Shown here: one piece after another, positions 8,307 to 16,229 of the stretch
How positions within the stretch are numbered: the stretch's first letter is position 1
Layout: each line of letters begins with the position of its first letter
DNA from: Limnochorda sp. L945t
GTDB taxonomy: Bacteria; Bacillota; Limnochordia; Limnochordales; Geochordaceae
Assembly: GCF_035593305.1 (NCBI RefSeq)
Contig: NZ_CP141615.1
Span: forward strand, 2,821,722 to 2,885,721
Reading direction: 5' to 3'
DNA: 64,000 nt
Position numbers and translations under genes: made by a program
Notes under the pieces: generated by a model
What the model saw: only the letters and a program-made list of their open reading frames with translations
Database searches by the model: none
Told to the model about the DNA's origin: nothing

Positions 8307-9161
8307 CTGCACATCGTCGTGTGCATCAAGCAGGTGCCGGACAGCCGCGAAATCCGGGTGGATCCCAAGACCAACACCTTGATGCGCCAGGGCGTTCCGT
8401 CCGTCGTCAACCCGTACGACCTCCACGCCGTCGAGGAGGCCGTCCGCATCAAGGGGCGGTTCCCGGGGACCCGCGTCACGGCGCTTTCCATGGGGCCGAT
8501 GATGGCCGTGAGCGCCGTCAAGGAGTGCGTGGCCCTGGGCGCAGACGAGGGCGTGCTCATCAGCGACCGGGCGTTTGCCGGAGCCGATACGCTGGCGACC
8601 TCGTACGCCCTCGCCGAGGGGATCCGCAAGGCCGCGTCCTTGTGGGGGCCGGTCGACCTCGTGCTGTGCGGGAAGCAGACCATCGACGGCGACACGGGGC
8701 AGGTGGGCCCAGGCCTGGCAGCCCGGCTGCAGTTCGAGCAGCTCACGTACGTCGACGCCATCGATCGGCTGGACCCGTCCGAGCGGCGGATCCGGGTGCG
8801 CCGCCACCTCGAGGACGGCGCGGAGGTGGTCGAGACATCCTTGCCCGCGGTGCTGACCGTCATGGAGACCATCAACAAGGTCCACCGGGCATCCCTGCCG
8901 GCGGTGCTCCGAGCCGTGCGCTACCAGCCCATCGTCTGGACCCTCAAGGATTTCCCGGAAATCGACCGCGGCCAGATCGGGCTCAAGGGGTCTCCCACCG
9001 TGGTCGGCAAGGCGTGGGTCCCCGAACCGATCCGGAGAGCGGGCCAGCGCCTGGAGGGGCAGCCTCCTGAGGCAGCGGCTCACGCGCTCTTCGAGCTCTT
9101 GGACCAGCGCCGGCTGCCCGAGAAGCTCGGGTGGGCACCCGCGGCAGTCGCGAAAGGGTGA
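8307..9161 (+). CDS. fixA: Electron transfer flavoprotein beta subunit (FixA type)
   Basis: The FixA/EtfB subunit pairs with FixB and binds the bifurcating FAD or AMP and NADH. The protein (284 aa) reads HIVVCIKQVPDSREIRVDP at the start and has the VNPYDLHAVEEAVRIK segment, SMGP, ALGADEGVLISD and CGKQTIDGDTGQVGPGLA motifs of the family. The only start codon that gives this N-terminus and has a well-placed ribosome-binding site (GGGAGGGG at 8293-8300) is CTG at 8307. A GTG at 8319 would trim four residues and lies 18 bases from that site. It is the first gene of fixABCX, 7 bases before fixB. Confidence 0.9.
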   Translation: MHIVVCIKQVPDSREIRVDPKTNTLMRQGVPSVVNPYDLHAVEEAVRIKGRFPGTRVTALSMGPMMAVSAVKECVALGADEGVLISDRAFAGADTLATSYALAEGIRKAASLWGPVDLVLCGKQTIDGDTGQVGPGLAARLQFEQLTYVDAIDRLDPSERRIRVRRHLEDGAEVVETSLPAVLTVMETINKVHRASLPAVLRAVRYQPIVWTLKDFPEIDRGQIGLKGSPTVVGKAWVPEPIRRAGQRLEGQPPEAAAHALFELLDQRRLPEKLGWAPAAVAKG

Positions 9162-9168
9162 CGAAGAG

Positions 9169-10290
9169 ATGACCGGTTGCGTGGCGCCACGCCCGGAGCC
9201 GGATGAGACGGCAGCGACCGAGCAGAGCGTTTCGCCGGAGAGCCGGGAGTGGCGGGGAATCCTGGTCGTGGTCGAGCAGCACGACGGCGAGGCCCGCCCC
9301 GTCAGCTGGCAATTGCTCGGGCAGGCACGGCGCATGGCCGAGAAGCTGGGATGCGAGGTCATGGCGCTGGTGATGGGGCACGGGGTCGAGCCCGTCGCTC
9401 GCCTGGCCATCGCTTACGGCGCGGACGTCGTGTACCTCGCGAACCACCCGGCCCTCGCGACGTACCGTACGCAGCCTTACAGCGAAGCCGTGCTCCATGT
9501 CATCCGCCACTTCCGGCCCGAGATCGTCTTGGTCGGCGCGACCTACACGGGCAGGGACCTCGCCGGGGCGATCGCCACGAGGATACCGACAGGGCTGACG
9601 GCCGACTGCACGATGCTCGACGTCGAGCCGCCCCCCTCCCGGCTCCTGCTGGCCAGCCGCCCCGCCTTCAGCGAGAAGCTCATGGCCACCATCCTGTGCA
9701 AGCGACACCGGCCCCAGATGGCCACGGCGCGCCCGGGGGTGTTCGAGGCGCTGGAGCCCGATCCCGGGCGCACGGGCCGCATCCAACCGGTGGAGGTCGT
9801 GCTGGACGAGTCGCGCATCGCGGCTAGAGTCGTGGAGATCGCCCGCTCCCACGATCGAGTCCGCCTCGAGGAGGCCCGGGTCATCGTGGCCGGCGGCCGG
9901 GGGCTGGGCGGCCCTCAAGGGTTTCGCCTGCTGCGGGAGCTGGCCGACGCCCTGGGAGGAGAGGTCGGCGCCAGCCGCCCGGCGGTCGAGGCCGGGTGGA
10001 TCGACCACGCCCACCAGGTCGGGCAGACGGGGCACACGGTGCGACCCCGGTTGTACATCGCCTGCGGCATCAGCGGCGCGGTGCAGCACCTGGTCGGCAT
10101 GAGCGGCGCCGAAACCGTGGTCGCCGTCAACCGCGACCCGGACGCTCCCATCATGGCTGCGGCCGACGTGGCCATCGTGGGAGATCTCTACGAGGTGGTG
10201 CCCGCGCTCATCGAAGAAGCCCGCAGGCGGCGAGGGCTTCCGGCGTCGGCCCTCGCCTCTCGAAGAAGTGGTGACGAGCATGGCCGCTGA
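9169..10290 (+). CDS. fixB: Electron transfer flavoprotein alpha subunit (FixB type)
   Basis: FixB/EtfA carries the second FAD and passes electrons to FixC. The 373-aa protein has an N-terminal Rossmann-like domain (VVVEQHDGEARPVSWQLLGQAR ... GADVVYL ... ETVLVGATYTGRDLA). Its C-terminal FAD domain carries VAGGRGLGG, VGQTGHTVRPRLYIACGISGAVQHLVGM and VAVNRDPDAPI, the standard FAD-binding signature. About 30 extra residues precede the usual start. It follows fixA directly and overlaps fixC by 11 bases. Confidence 0.95.
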   Translation: MTGCVAPRPEPDETAATEQSVSPESREWRGILVVVEQHDGEARPVSWQLLGQARRMAEKLGCEVMALVMGHGVEPVARLAIAYGADVVYLANHPALATYRTQPYSEAVLHVIRHFRPEIVLVGATYTGRDLAGAIATRIPTGLTADCTMLDVEPPPSRLLLASRPAFSEKLMATILCKRHRPQMATARPGVFEALEPDPGRTGRIQPVEVVLDESRIAARVVEIARSHDRVRLEEARVIVAGGRGLGGPQGFRLLRELADALGGEVGASRPAVEAGWIDHAHQVGQTGHTVRPRLYIACGISGAVQHLVGMSGAETVVAVNRDPDAPIMAAADVAIVGDLYEVVPALIEEARRRRGLPASALASRRSGDEHGR

Positions 10291-11599
10291 GCATTTCGAT
10301 GCCATTGTCGTGGGCGCAGGCCCGGCGGGCGCGTCCGCGGCGCTGGTGCTCGCTTCCTCCGGGCTGTCGGTGGCGCTCCTCGATCGGGGCGAGTTCCCCG
10401 GAGCCAAAAACATGTTCGGCGGGGTGCTGTACCGCCACGCGATCGAGGCGCTGGTCGGCGAAGCGTGGAAAGAAAACGGCTTTCCGGTCGAGCGCGTGGT
10501 CACCGAGCAGCGCTACTGGTTGCTCGGCCCGGAGTCCATGGTGACCGTGGGCCACCGGCACGAGGCGTTCGGTCGGGAGCCCAACGCGTGGACCGCCTTC
10601 CGGGCGCGGTTCGACCCGTGGTTCGCCGCCAAGGCCGAGCAGGCCGGCGCCCTGGGCGTCTACCAGACCACGGTCGTCGACCTTTTGCGCGACCCGAAGA
10701 CCGGCCGGGTGACAGGCGTCCTGACCGACCGGGACGAGGGAGAGCTTTACGCCGACGTGGTCGTGATCGCCGACGGGGTCAACTCGCTGCTCCGGGAGAA
10801 GCTGGGGCTGCCCCGGTGGCGCCCCGATCAGGTGAGCCTGGCGGTCAAGGAAGTGCTGGCGCTGCCCCGGGAGACCATCGAAAGCCGCTTCAACCTCGAG
10901 GGTAACGAGGGAGTCACCATCGAGTTCCTGGGGGACACCTCGCAAGGAATGGTGGGCCTGGGCTTCCTCTACACCAACAAGGAAAGCCTGTCGCTCGGCA
11001 TCGGCGTCATGATCGACGATCTGGCCCGCCACCGCATCGCGCCGTACGAACTACTGGAGTCCGTCAAGCGCCACCCGATGATCCGGCGGCTGATCGCGGG
11101 GGCGGAGAGCGTGGAATACTCCGCCCACATGATCCCGGAGGGCGCTTACGATGCGCTCCCGCCCGCCCTGGCCGGCGACGGGTGGGTGCTCTGCGGAGAT
11201 GCGGCAGGGCTGGTCAACTTCCTCCACCGGGAGGGTACCAACCTGGCGATGCTCTCCGGCCAGATGGCCGGCCGGGTCATCGCCGAGGCCCACCGGCGGG
11301 GCGATCTCAGCGCCCGCAGCCTGATGGCGTACGACCGGGAGCTGCGTGCCTCCGCCATCGGGAGGGACCTCCGCAGGATCCGGCGCATGCCCTCCATGTT
11401 GCACCGGTGGGGTGGACGCCGGTTGTTCGGCGATCTGGTGGGCGGCATCAACCGGGCGGCTTACCGGTACTTCCTGGCCGACGGCACGCCCAAGCGCCAG
11501 GCAGAAGCCGAGGCGCTGCGGGAGATCGTACGAGCGGCAGGCGGCTGGAGGCCGTTGATGCGTCTTGCCTGGGACGGATTTCGGGGGGTGCGAGGATGA
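10280..11599 (+). CDS. fixC: FAD-dependent ETF:quinone oxidoreductase-like protein FixC
   Basis: FixC is the flavoprotein that takes electrons from FixAB and delivers them to quinone in the electron-bifurcating fix complex. The 439-aa protein has the GxGxxG FAD loop at residues 12-17, LLDRGEFPGAKNMFGGVLY, the VVVIADGVNSLLRE second nucleotide motif, and GDAAGLVNFLHREGTNLAM near the C-terminus. The ATG at 10280 lies inside the end of fixB, showing translational coupling. It ends in an ATGA overlap with fixX. Confidence 0.95.
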   Translation: MAAEHFDAIVVGAGPAGASAALVLASSGLSVALLDRGEFPGAKNMFGGVLYRHAIEALVGEAWKENGFPVERVVTEQRYWLLGPESMVTVGHRHEAFGREPNAWTAFRARFDPWFAAKAEQAGALGVYQTTVVDLLRDPKTGRVTGVLTDRDEGELYADVVVIADGVNSLLREKLGLPRWRPDQVSLAVKEVLALPRETIESRFNLEGNEGVTIEFLGDTSQGMVGLGFLYTNKESLSLGIGVMIDDLARHRIAPYELLESVKRHPMIRRLIAGAESVEYSAHMIPEGAYDALPPALAGDGWVLCGDAAGLVNFLHREGTNLAMLSGQMAGRVIAEAHRRGDLSARSLMAYDRELRASAIGRDLRRIRRMPSMLHRWGGRRLFGDLVGGINRAAYRYFLADGTPKRQAEAEALREIVRAAGGWRPLMRLAWDGFRGVRG

Positions 11600-11964
11600 A
11601 GGCGGCTCCTGCCACGACGGCCGGCGCGAGTGCCGCGGCGGTGGACGCCGGCGACGGGAGGCCCCGGGGGCAGCAGGCGAGGCCTCCCTCCCCGGCCGCC
11701 GTCGAGAAGAAGCTCTTTTCCATCCGCTATCGGGCGGACGAGGCGTCCCACCTGTCCCTGGCCGATCCGGAGCGCTGCACGAGGTGCGAGCGCCCGTGCC
11801 TCTGGTTTTGCCCGGCCGCCGTCTACCAGTGGGAAGACGGCCACATGCGCCTGGCGTACGAAAACTGCCTCGAATGCGGTACGTGCCGGGTCGCCTGCCC
11901 CTCGGCCAACGTGGTGTGGCATTACCCGACGGGCGGATGCGGCATCGCTTACAAGAGGGGCTGA
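11596..11964 (+). CDS. fixX: Ferredoxin-like protein FixX
   Basis: FixX is the ferredoxin-like partner of FixC. The 122-aa protein has a long low-complexity N-terminus (about 40 residues). A ferredoxin domain follows with two four-Cys groups, CTRCERPCLWFC and CLECGTCRVAC, suggesting two iron-sulfur clusters. It ends VWHYPTGGCGIAYKRG, the usual FixX C-terminus. The ATGA overlap with fixC shows it is the last gene of the operon. NADH oxidation by this complex would reduce quinone and a low-potential ferredoxin together. Confidence 0.93.
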   Translation: MKAAPATTAGASAAAVDAGDGRPRGQQARPPSPAAVEKKLFSIRYRADEASHLSLADPERCTRCERPCLWFCPAAVYQWEDGHMRLAYENCLECGTCRVACPSANVVWHYPTGGCGIAYKRG

Positions 11965-12059
11965 CCGAGGCCCGGAGGGATGGGGCGAGAAGAAGATGCC
12001 GTCCGGCGCCTCGCTCGCCGCCTGCACCGGACGGCTCCTGCCCATGGACCTGCAAGAAG

Positions 12060-12135
<76 letters not shown>

Positions 12136-12152
12136 ACCGGCTCGGACGAGGT

Positions 12153-12229
12153 TGGTAGCGGCGGCTGGACTCGAACCAGCGACTCCGCGGGTATGAACCG
12201 CGTGCTCTGACCAACTGAGCTACGCCGCC
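12153..12229 (-). tRNA. tRNA-Met (CAT), elongator
   Basis: The cloverleaf has acceptor GGCGGCG/CGCCGCT, anticodon loop TTCATAC (anticodon CAT), T loop GTTCGAG and an encoded CCA. The acceptor and anticodon-arm sequence resemble the Bacillus elongator tRNA-Met. A lysidine-modified tRNA-Ile2 is a less likely reading. Confidence 0.88.
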
Positions 12230-12233
12230 AAGG

Positions 12234-12310
<77 letters not shown>

Positions 12311-12387
12311 TCGTCACACCCGTCCGATCTGCTCGCCGCGTTCGCGAGCACCCATAACATATACACCCATCGGCCGTTTCCGTCAAC

Positions 12388-13041
12388 TCACGCGCCCACG
12401 AAGACGGACTCGGCCACGCGGTGGCCGACGACCTGCTCCTTGCCGTCCACGACCAGGGTGATGGGCTCGTCGAAGGGGCGCAGCGCCTCGACCCGCACGC
12501 GGGCGCCCGGTACGAGCCCGCAGTCGCGCAGGTACCGCAACAGCTCAGGGTCATCCTCCCGTACCCGCACGACGGCCCCCTCCTCGCCCGGCTGCATCCG
12601 CGCAAGGGGCTTGGCCGGGCGCTCGACGACCCTCCCATCGGACGTCGGAATGGGATAGCCGTGCGGGCACGTGGTCGGCGCTCCGAGCAACCGGTCGAAT
12701 CCCTCCAGCACTTCCCGCGGCAGGGCGTGCTCCATGCGATGGGCCATCTCGTCGACCCGGTCCCACGGGATCTCCAGGATGTCCGTCAAGAACCGCTCCG
12801 CCAGCCGGTGCCTCCGGATGACGTCGAGCGCCAGGCGCTCTCCGTGGGGCGTCAGGGAAACTCCCGCGTACTCCCGGTACTCGACCAGCCCCTCGGCCGC
12901 CAGTTTCTGGAACATCGCCGTGGCGGACGCGGCCGATACTCCCAGCCTGGAGGCCACGACCGTCGTCGAACCCTTCTCCCCCTGCTGGGTGAGCCGGTAG
13001 ATCGCCGCCAGGTAATCCTCTTTGGACTGGGACAGCTCCAT
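12388..13041 (-). CDS. DtxR/MntR-family metal-dependent transcriptional repressor
   Basis: The 217-aa repressor has an N-terminal winged helix (about 5-62, SQSKEDYLAAIY ... STTVVASRLGVSAASATAMFQKLA), a metal-binding dimerisation domain (65-140) with CPHGYPIP, and a C-terminal FeoA/SH3-like domain. The key metal positions are mixed. D9 matches MntR, where DtxR has Met. Before the E104-H105 pair, position 101 is His, where DtxR has Cys and MntR has Glu. The metal (Fe, Mn or other) therefore cannot be assigned. The ATG at 13041 follows a promoter at 13079-13109. No metal-transport target gene adjoins it. Confidence 0.9.
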   Translation of the reverse strand: MELSQSKEDYLAAIYRLTQQGEKGSTTVVASRLGVSAASATAMFQKLAAEGLVEYREYAGVSLTPHGERLALDVIRRHRLAERFLTDILEIPWDRVDEMAHRMEHALPREVLEGFDRLLGAPTTCPHGYPIPTSDGRVVERPAKPLARMQPGEEGAVVRVREDDPELLRYLRDCGLVPGARVRVEALRPFDEPITLVVDGKEQVVGHRVAESVFVGA

Positions 13042-13078
13042 GCGCTCCGCCGTCCTCGCCGGGTCGGGCCTGCACCTG

Positions 13079-13109
13079 ATCATAGCCTCCCGCACTCCCC
13101 CGCCGTCAA
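13079..13109 (-). promoter_or_regulatory. Promoter of the DtxR-family repressor
   Basis: On the minus strand TTGACG (13104-13109), a 19-base spacer and TATGAT (13079-13084) lie about 40 bases before the ATG. The spacer is longer than ideal, which could indicate regulated use. Confidence 0.45.
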
Positions 13110-13234
13110 CCGCCCTGGCCACCGTGGGGGTAGGGGCGCCCGCATGGCGCCAAGACGATGGCAGGTGCGCCGCGTCGTCACATGGTACTCGAGCGGGTGA
13201 GAGCGAGGGCCCGTGGGAGGGTGGGACGGCTTTC

Positions 13235-14761
13235 GTGGCGCCATCCCTGTTTGCGGCCGTGGACATGGGGTCGAGCGGGGTGCGCTCGCTGGTCGTAGAC
13301 GGCGACGCTCGACCGGTGGGCGAGGCTGCGGTCGAGGTGCCCGTCGAGACTGCAGAGCCCGGCCAGGCCGAGGTCTCCCCTGACGCCATCTGGGGCGGTG
13401 TGCTCGGCACGCTCCGCCGGGCCCTGGAGCAAGCCACGGCAACCCGGCCCGGGGCACGGCTGGAAGGCATCGGGCTCAGCTCCGCCCTGTTCACCCTGCT
13501 GGGCGTGGACGCCGGAGGGCAGCCGGTCACGCCGGTCTACACCTGGATGGACCGGCGCGCCGCCCCCGAAGTCGCCGCATACCGTCACGACCCCGTCGCT
13601 CGGAGCCTGTACCGGAGGACCGGCTGCCCCTTGCACGCGCTCCACCCTCTGGCCAAAGTGCGGTGGCTGCGGCGCACCCGGGCGGAGAGCTTCGCCCGGG
13701 CCGCCCGCTGGATCTCCGCGAAGGAGTACGTGCTGTCCCGGTGGTTCGGGCGCTACGTGGTCGACGTCTCCATCGCGTCCAGCACGGGCTACTTCAACAT
13801 CCTCACCCACGACTGGGATGACGAGGCGTTGGCCTTTGCCGGACTGCGACGCTCCCAGCTCTCCGATCCGGTCGACGCGGCCTTCGCCCTCACGGGCATG
13901 GACCCGGCCATCGCCTCCTACCTGGGCATCGACCCGGCGACGCCGGTGGCGGCCGGAGCCGGCGACGGGATGCTCGCGCACGTGGCGAGCGGCGGCACGG
14001 GCCCCTCCGTTTTCAGCTCCACCGTGGGCACCAGCGGCGCGGTACGCGTGCTCCACGACCGCCCGCTCCTCGATCCGCTGCAGCGCACCTGGTGCTACTG
14101 CCTCGACCGGCAGTGGTGGGTCGCGGGAGGCGCCATCAACAACGGCGGCGTCGTGCTGCAGTGGCTGCGCCGCCTGCTGGTGCAAGTCGCCTCTCCCGAC
14201 GGCAACCGCGGCCTCTCTTACCAGGAGTTCGACCGGCTGGCCGCCTCGGTGCCACCGGGCAGCCGGGGCCTCGTGTTCGTGCCCCTCCTGACCGGAGAGC
14301 GGAGCCCGGGGTGGAACGACCGGGCGTCCGGCGTGGTGGCCGGGCTTCGGATCGACCACGGGCCAGCCGACTGGGCGCGGGCCGCCATGGAAGGCGTGAC
14401 GTACCGGATGCTGCAGGTGTACCGGGCCCTGGTCGAGCTCACCGGAGCCGAAGGGGAGCTGAGGGCAAGCGGCGGCTACACCCGCTCCGAGACGTGGCTG
14501 CAGATGCAGGCGGACGTCTTCGGCAGGCCCGTCACGGCCCTGGAGCTGCGGGAGGCGTCGGCGCTCGGCGCGGCCATCGCCGCCATGAAGGCCGTGGGGT
14601 TCATCGAAAGCTGGGCCGCTGCCGGGCGGCTCGTGGCCTCCGGCCGGCGCTACCGCCCGGACCCCGATCGCCACGCCGTCTACCGGCGAGGCTACGAAGT
14701 TTTCCAGAAGGTCTACGCGGCCATGGAGCCGCTCTTCGACGAGCTGGCGGGTCTGGCATAG
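13235..14761 (+). CDS. FGGY-family sugar kinase, gluconokinase-like
   Basis: FGGY kinases phosphorylate sugars or sugar acids with ATP. The 508-aa protein begins LFAAVDMGSSGVRSLVVD (phosphate loop), has YTWMDRRA in the substrate region, a second ATP motif at AGAGDGMLAHVASGG and SSTVGTSGAVRVL, then the C-terminal GERSPGWNDRASG and RASGGYTRSETWLQMQADVFG. The last two are characteristic of gluconokinase/xylulokinase-type members. GTG 13235 follows GGGAGGGTGGGA and gives the expected N-terminus. The exact substrate is not clear. It is monocistronic and ends in two overlapping hairpins. Confidence 0.85.
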   Translation: MAPSLFAAVDMGSSGVRSLVVDGDARPVGEAAVEVPVETAEPGQAEVSPDAIWGGVLGTLRRALEQATATRPGARLEGIGLSSALFTLLGVDAGGQPVTPVYTWMDRRAAPEVAAYRHDPVARSLYRRTGCPLHALHPLAKVRWLRRTRAESFARAARWISAKEYVLSRWFGRYVVDVSIASSTGYFNILTHDWDDEALAFAGLRRSQLSDPVDAAFALTGMDPAIASYLGIDPATPVAAGAGDGMLAHVASGGTGPSVFSSTVGTSGAVRVLHDRPLLDPLQRTWCYCLDRQWWVAGGAINNGGVVLQWLRRLLVQVASPDGNRGLSYQEFDRLAASVPPGSRGLVFVPLLTGERSPGWNDRASGVVAGLRIDHGPADWARAAMEGVTYRMLQVYRALVELTGAEGELRASGGYTRSETWLQMQADVFGRPVTALELREASALGAAIAAMKAVGFIESWAAAGRLVASGRRYRPDPDRHAVYRRGYEVFQKVYAAMEPLFDELAGLA

Positions 14762-14778
14762 CCGGCGCCCGTTCCTGC

Positions 14779-14816
14779 GCCGGCACCGGCTCGCCGGGCG
14801 GTGCCGGCCTCTTCCT
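14779..14816 (+). terminator. Terminator after the sugar kinase
   Basis: GCCGGCACC (14779-14787) pairs with GGTGCCGGC (14800-14808), followed by CTCTTCCTC. A competing upstream hairpin, GCCGGCGC/GCGCCGGC (14761-14784), shares its left arm. Confidence 0.6.
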
Positions 14817-14843
14817 CCCGCCGCTCAGGCGAGGCCGACGTGC

Positions 14844-14932
14844 TGGTGCCGGGAGCGGGATTCGAACCCGCACGGGCTTCGCCAGCCCAGAGGATTTTAA
14901 GTCCCCCGCGTCTGCCGTTTCGCCACCCCGGC
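14844..14932 (-). tRNA. tRNA-Leu (TAA)
   Basis: A class II tRNA of 89 bases with a long variable arm (GGGCTGGCGAAGCCC). The acceptor is GCCGGGG/TCCCGGC, the anticodon loop is CTTAAAA (anticodon TAA), the T loop is GTTCGAA, and CCA is encoded. Confidence 0.95.
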
Positions 14933-14957
14933 CCCGGAAGGCGCCGCCCTCGTGCTT

Positions 14958-15707
14958 TCAACACTCTGTCCTCATTCTACGGGCATGCGCCTGCTGCGGC
15001 AAGGTGGGGGCCTTGCCCTCGCCCCCGCACCCGGCCCGCTCGCACCGGCAGCCGGCCGACCCGCTCACGTCGACCCCGGTCGCGGCCAGCTGCCTCGTCA
15101 CCCACTCCCCGATCGGGTTGTCGCCCCGCCCGAGGTAGTCCGCCAGGTGGGCGTGCAGGCACTTGATGCCGGCCGGCTCGCGGATGCCCGCGACGCCGCT
15201 CGTGGCCAGCCGCTCGAGCGCGTGGGGAGGAAGGCCTCGAACGCTCGGAGCCGGGCCGCCGGCGCCGGGCGCCCCCGTTGTCCCCATCAGCAGCCTGCGG
15301 AGGCGGGCAGCCCCACGGTGCGCCGCTTCGAGGCGGGCGGCCAGCGCCTGGTCGCGGCGCACTTCCGTCGCCAGGCGGTGGATTGACCCTTGCGACTCGA
15401 TGCGGCTCACCGCTTCGACCAGGTACGGGCAGGTCAGCCACAACGTGGTGGGAAACGGGCGGAGCCGGCCATGGCGGTCGGGGACGAGCGGAGCCGTCAC
15501 CGTCACGAGAGGCTTGCCAAACCGGCAGCGGGCCCCGACGGCCACGATCCCCCGTGCCGGCCGCCCCAGCTGCTCGCCGGCGATCGCCTCGTCGCCCGGC
15601 CCCACGGGGTCCCACCACCCGGGCAACTCCCCCGGTCTTGCGCCCCCAACGAAAGAGCGGCCGGTCACCCCGGCCGCTCCCCTGTCGTCCCCATCGTCAC
15701 GGATCAC
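14958..15707 (-). CDS. DUF501 family protein
   Basis: The 249-aa product matches the DUF501 family of Gram-positive bacteria: EQLGRPARGIVAVGARCRFGKPLVT, FPTTLWLTCPYLVEAVSRIESQG and the late GIKCLHAHLADYLGRGDNPIGEWV. The conserved Cys residues (RCRFG, LTCP, KCLH and the final CRCERAGC) look like metal ligands. The family has no settled function. The first 35 residues are not conserved, so the true start may be a later GTG. It follows the S1-domain gene by 15 bases on the same strand, within the cell-division block where DUF501 genes are usually found. Confidence 0.85.
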   Translation of the reverse strand: MIRDDGDDRGAAGVTGRSFVGGARPGELPGWWDPVGPGDEAIAGEQLGRPARGIVAVGARCRFGKPLVTVTAPLVPDRHGRLRPFPTTLWLTCPYLVEAVSRIESQGSIHRLATEVRRDQALAARLEAAHRGAARLRRLLMGTTGAPGAGGPAPSVRGLPPHALERLATSGVAGIREPAGIKCLHAHLADYLGRGDNPIGEWVTRQLAATGVDVSGSAGCRCERAGCGGEGKAPTLPQQAHARRMRTEC

Positions 15708-15722
15708 GCCGGGACGAGCCCG

Positions 15723-16109
15723 TCAACCCCGGCGAGTGCCGCGCCCGCCCCGCTTGGAATCCATGCTGCGCCGCAGGTCCTGCTGGCGCTGCTCGCTTTC
15801 CTTCATGAAGCGCTGGAGCTTCTCCTCGAACGAAGACCCACGCCCCCGGGCTCCGCGGCCGCCACTGCGCTGAGGGGGCCCGTACACCTGCCGGATGGAA
15901 AGCCCCACCCTGCCGTCCGACACGTTGATGACCTTGACTTTGACGACCTGGTTTTCCGTCAGGTAATCGCGCACGTCCCGGACGTACGTATCCGCTATCT
16001 CCGAGATGTGCACCAAACCGGTCACCCCGTCAGGCAGCTCCACGAACGCTCCGAAATGGGTAATCCCGGTAACCTTCCCCTCCAGAACGCTGCCGACTTC
16101 AACGGCCAT
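15723..16109 (-). CDS. yabR: S1 RNA-binding domain protein, YabR-like
   Basis: The 128-aa protein consists of one S1 domain (VGSVLEGKVTGITHFGAFVELPDGVTGLVHISEIADTYV ... VKVKVINVSDGRVGLSIRQ) plus a basic, coiled tail. This is the size and layout of Bacillus YabR, encoded next to divIC. It should bind RNA in the cytoplasm; its role is not defined. ATG 16109 is the start that fits the family. A consensus promoter lies 65 bases upstream. Confidence 0.88.
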   Translation of the reverse strand: MAVEVGSVLEGKVTGITHFGAFVELPDGVTGLVHISEIADTYVRDVRDYLTENQVVKVKVINVSDGRVGLSIRQVYGPPQRSGGRGARGRGSSFEEKLQRFMKESEQRQQDLRRSMDSKRGGRGTRRG

Positions 16110-16173
16110 GCGGAAGCCAATTCCTCCCCCGTCGTCGAGGCTTGTGCCCGAAGGGCCTACCACGGGCACCCCG

Positions 16174-16202
16174 ATTATAGGAGGCGGCGCAATTCCTGTC
16201 AA
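16174..16202 (-). promoter_or_regulatory. Consensus sigma-A promoter for yabR/DUF501
   Basis: On the minus strand TTGACA (16197-16202), exactly 17 bases, then TATAAT (16174-16179): a full match to the vegetative consensus, unusual in such GC-rich DNA. Confidence 0.88.
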
Positions 16203-16229
16203 TACGGCGATTGGCGGCCTTGCAAGCGA

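Noticed and set aside
7476-9410. A minus-strand frame that would extend thymidine kinase far upstream
   Set aside because: The added part is antisense to fixA/fixB and without similarity; the ATG at 8090 gives the standard Tdk N-terminus.
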